Notes under the pieces: generated by a model
Told to the model about the DNA's origin: nothing
The model's database searches: none
Seen by the model: only the letters and a program-made list of their open reading frames with translations
Made by a program: the position numbers and the translations under genes
Shown: positions 5,997-7,825 of the stretch, in pieces
Numbering within the stretch: the first letter of the stretch is position 1
Layout of the letters: every line of letters starts with the position of its first letter
Assembly: GCA_036375875.1 (NCBI GenBank)
Contig: DASVBK010000220.1
Coordinates: forward strand, 1-7,825
Length of the DNA: 7,825 bases
Reading direction: 5' to 3'
Origin: Prado023 sp036375875
GTDB lineage: Bacteria > Actinomycetota > Actinomycetes > S36-B12 > CAIYMF01

Positions 5997-6021
5997 GTAC
6001 CCGACTGTGATGGGCGCATAC
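5997..6021 (-). promoter_or_regulatory. SigB/SigF-type promoter candidate for the three-gene membrane operon
   Basis: On the minus strand, GTAT (6021-6018) is followed after exactly 15 nt by GGGTAC (6002-5997). This matches the general-stress sigma factor pattern of actinobacteria and Bacillus (GTTT or GNNT, 14-16 nt, GGGTAY). Transcription would begin near 5990, giving a leader of about 70 nt before the ATG at 5918. The leader contains a short inverted repeat (5955-5960 with 5966-5971) ahead of the ribosome binding site. Confidence 0.65.
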
Positions 6022-6067
6022 GCGCAGCGGTCGCCATCGCAGAGGTGACCTGGGCCACTGGCGGCCT

Positions 6068-6928
6068 TCAGCCGGGCATGGTCTGGCCGCCGACTGGGGC
6101 CAGCACCTCGCCGGAGTAGTACGAGGAGAGCCGGTCGCTGGCGAAGAACACGTACGAGGGCGCGATCTCGTCGGGCTGCGCCGGCCGGCCCATCGGCACG
6201 TCGCCGCCGAACTGGCTGACCTTCTCGGCGTCGAAGGTCGCGGGGATGAGCGGCGTCCACACCGGACCCGGGGCGACGGCGTTCACGCGGATGCCCCGCT
6301 CGCTGAGCGCCTGGGACAGCGCGTACGTCAGGGCGATGAGGGCGCCCTTGGTCGCCGAGTAGTCCAGCAGGCCGGGGCTGCCCCGCAGGCCGGTGATCGA
6401 GGCCGTGTTGATGATGGAGGACCCCCGTGCCATGTGCGGCAGCGCGGCCTGGGTGAGGAAGAACGCGGCGTCGACGTTCACCGAGAAGGTGTGACGCCAC
6501 TGCTCGTACGTGACGTCCTCGGGCTTGTCGACCGGTGACTGGAAGGCGGCGTTGTTCACGAGGATGTCGATGCGGCCGAACTCCTCGACCGTCCGTGCCA
6601 CGACGAAGCGCTGGTGGGCCACGTCCGCCAGGTCGCCGGGGAAGGCCACCGCGCGCCGGCCGGCCTCGCGCACCAGGGCTCCGGTGCGCTCCGCGTCGTC
6701 GTGCTCGTCGAGGTAGGCGATGGCGACGTCCGCGCCCTCCTTGGCGAAGGCCGCCGCCACCGCCCGACCGATGCCCGAGTCACCGCCGGTGATGAGCGCG
6801 ACCTTGCCCTCGAGCAGGCCGCTGCCGCGGTAGTCGCGCATGGCGTCGCGGGGCTGCTCGACCATGTCGGCCTCGTTGCCCGGGTAGTCGATGGTCTGGG
6901 GGGGCTGGAGCTGTTCCTGTGCACTCAT
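6068..6928 (-). CDS. General-stress-type short-chain dehydrogenase/reductase (YdaD/YhxD/YghA-like)
   Basis: This 286-residue NAD(P)-dependent oxidoreductase has a complete classical SDR core. The cofactor motif TGGDSGIG is at 47-54, the NNAA motif at 125-128, Asn151 and Ser177 are in place, the catalytic YSATK is at 190-194 (Tyr190, Lys194), and APGPVWTPL follows at 219-227. The extended N-terminus of about 38 residues (QPPQTIDYPG, then MVEQPRD and YRGSG before the Rossmann fold) is the hallmark of the subgroup containing Bacillus YdaD, YhxC and YhxD and E. coli YghA. Several Bacillus members are known general-stress proteins. Substrate is not deducible. The ATG at 6928-6926 is chosen because it keeps the full family N-terminus; there is no Shine-Dalgarno sequence, and a promoter-like GGGTAC ends only 9 nt upstream, implying a nearly leaderless message. 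It lies 149 nt upstream of the membrane operon on the same strand. Confidence 0.92.
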   Translation of the reverse strand: MSAQEQLQPPQTIDYPGNEADMVEQPRDAMRDYRGSGLLEGKVALITGGDSGIGRAVAAAFAKEGADVAIAYLDEHDDAERTGALVREAGRRAVAFPGDLADVAHQRFVVARTVEEFGRIDILVNNAAFQSPVDKPEDVTYEQWRHTFSVNVDAAFFLTQAALPHMARGSSIINTASITGLRGSPGLLDYSATKGALIALTYALSQALSERGIRVNAVAPGPVWTPLIPATFDAEKVSQFGGDVPMGRPAQPDEIAPSYVFFASDRLSSYYSGEVLAPVGGQTMPG

Positions 6929-6937
6929 GGCCGGCGG

Positions 6938-6962
6938 GTACCCCCTGCCGGCGCGGGCATAC
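6938..6962 (-). promoter_or_regulatory. SigB/SigF-type promoter candidate for the SDR gene
   Basis: On the minus strand, GTAT (6962-6959) is followed after exactly 15 nt by GGGTAC (6943-6938), the same boxes and spacing as in front of the membrane operon. In both cases the upstream box continues as CGTATG. The predicted transcript start falls around 6931, only a few nt before the ATG at 6928. Confidence 0.65.
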
Positions 6963-7072
6963 GAACGACCGCCAGGCTCCAGTCGGCAGACCCTCGTGCG
7001 GCCGAATGGTCCACTGCAGTCGTGGGATCCGCGCGGCGCGCTACCCTCAGCCTCGGACATGAGGAGGGCGAG

Positions 7073-7825
7073 GTGGCTGCAGGGCCGGCCCGGGGCGACC
7101 AGCGCTGGCAGGTCGCTGGGCTGCTGCTGATCCTGCTCCTGCTCGCGACCGGCGCTTGGCGCCTTCAGCAGAGCCTGATCCCCTCCCTCGGCGTGATCGT
7201 GGTCGGCGGCGCGCTGTTCCTGCGCCCCCGCGTCGTGGCCCTGCTCGGCGGCATCGCGTTCGTCCTGGCGGCGGCCGCCGGACTGGCCGCCGGTTGGTCC
7301 GGCGCGATGACGCTGCGGATGGTCAACGTCGGCCTGGCCGTGGTGTTCGCGATCGCAGCCTCGGTGTTCCTCGAGCAGCGCACGCAACGCATCGAGAGCC
7401 TGGGGCGCACGCAGGCCGCGATCCTGGCCAGCATCCCCGACGCGGTCATGCTGCTCGACGACCAGGGCCGGCTGCTGCAGGGCAACCACGGCCTGACCCG
7501 CCTGGTGCCCGCCGCAACGGTGGGCCAGCCGCTGCATCCCCTGCTCGGCCACACGCTGGCCGATGGCACCCCCTGCCCGGGCCAGTGCCCGCTGGACGGC
7601 CGCATGGGCCGGGGGCCGGGCGAGGTGGCGGTCGACGGCGAGCAGATCACCGTGGACGGCCGACTGCTGCCGGTGGCCTACACCCAGGGACGCGCCGACG
7701 AGCAGGGCCTCGTCGTCGTGCTGCGCGACGTCGAGGCGCGTGTCGTCGCCGAGGAGGACCGCCGCCTGCTGCTGGCCGAGGCCGCCCGCAACACCGAGCA
7801 GCTCGAGGTGCTGCGTGCCCTCGGC
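7073..7825 (+). CDS. Partial membrane-bound PAS-domain sensor protein (3' end outside the window)
   Basis: The first 251 codons of a plus-strand gene are present, and the frame is still open at the right edge. The start is the GTG at 7073, with GGAGG at 7063-7067 five nt upstream; the nearby ATG at 7059 is out of frame. The N-terminus holds four membrane segments (about 13-29, 34-50, 54-74, 84-100) with very short loops. A linker helix (EQRTQRIESLGRTQAAILAS) follows, then a PAS-like domain (about 118-221: SIPDAVMLLDDQGRLLQGNH through LVVVLRDV), then a charged helix (222-245) of the kind that precedes a histidine kinase, GAF or phosphatase module. The output domain lies outside the window, so kinase, cyclase and PP2C-phosphatase endings all remain possible. 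The PAS domain carries a CPGQC pair (Cys168, Cys172). It is divergent from the SDR across 144 bp. A TACCCT at 7042-7047 could be a -10 box, but no good -35 is seen. Confidence 0.85.
   Translation, partial: MAAGPARGDQRWQVAGLLLILLLLATGAWRLQQSLIPSLGVIVVGGALFLRPRVVALLGGIAFVLAAAAGLAAGWSGAMTLRMVNVGLAVVFAIAASVFLEQRTQRIESLGRTQAAILASIPDAVMLLDDQGRLLQGNHGLTRLVPAATVGQPLHPLLGHTLADGTPCPGQCPLDGRMGRGPGEVAVDGEQITVDGRLLPVAYTQGRADEQGLVVVLRDVEARVVAEEDRRLLLAEAARNTEQLEVLRALG

Noticed and set aside
5919..6500. N-terminal extension of the YqjD-like frame back to 6500
   Set aside because: It would run through the promoter region and across the SDR gene in another frame, and the ATG at 5918 has an ideal ribosome binding site.
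6936..6941. GGGTAC on the plus strand, facing the PAS sensor gene
   Set aside because: The box is half of a GGGTACCC palindrome; on the plus strand there is no upstream box at the right spacing and the gene start is more than 130 nt away.
6929..7552. N-terminal extension of the SDR frame back to 7552
   Set aside because: The extra residues are antisense to the PAS sensor gene and low in complexity; the family N-terminus begins at the ATG at 6928.

Overview
The window is very GC-rich with almost exclusively G/C third codon positions, and its gene families (DUF3618 protein, DUF6328-like membrane protein, actinobacterial-style hemerythrin, poxvirus-type topoisomerase IB) point to a chromosomal segment of a high-GC actinomycete. 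Genus and order cannot be assigned from the sequence alone. No tRNA, rRNA, insertion sequence, prophage module or CRISPR array is visible.

Layout. The left part is a minus-strand cluster reading leftwards: a hemerythrin HHE-domain protein (1493-2062), a CPA1/NhaP-type cation:proton antiporter (204-1454), and the start of an unidentified gene running off the left edge (1-152). A 171-bp divergent intergenic region separates this from a plus-strand pair, a DUF6328-like membrane protein (2234-2845) overlapping by 8 bp with a type IB DNA topoisomerase (2838-3893). A perfect 18-bp hairpin (3965-4003) sits between this pair and a convergent minus-strand operon of three overlapping genes: a YqjD/YtxH-like helical membrane-anchored protein (5067-5918), a two-TM YqjE/Phage_holin_3_6 protein (4645-5070) and a DUF3618 protein (4022-4645). 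Upstream, also on the minus strand, is a general-stress-type short-chain dehydrogenase (6068-6928). Divergent from it, the right edge holds the first 251 codons of a membrane-bound PAS sensor protein (7073 onward), which starts at GTG and is cut by the window end.

How it fits together. The genes look like a general-stress neighbourhood: ion/pH homeostasis (antiporter), iron/oxygen chemistry (hemerythrin), DNA supercoiling (topoisomerase IB), envelope-associated helical proteins and a stress-type SDR. The most informative signal is a matching promoter-like element, GTAT-N15-GGGTAC, in front of both the SDR and the three-gene operon, with a weaker relative in front of the DUF6328/topoisomerase pair. 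It resembles the recognition sequence of SigB/SigF-family general-stress sigma factors. I infer that much of the window is a SigB/SigF-type regulon cluster. The individual families are known; the co-regulation and the joint function of the membrane triad are the less described parts.
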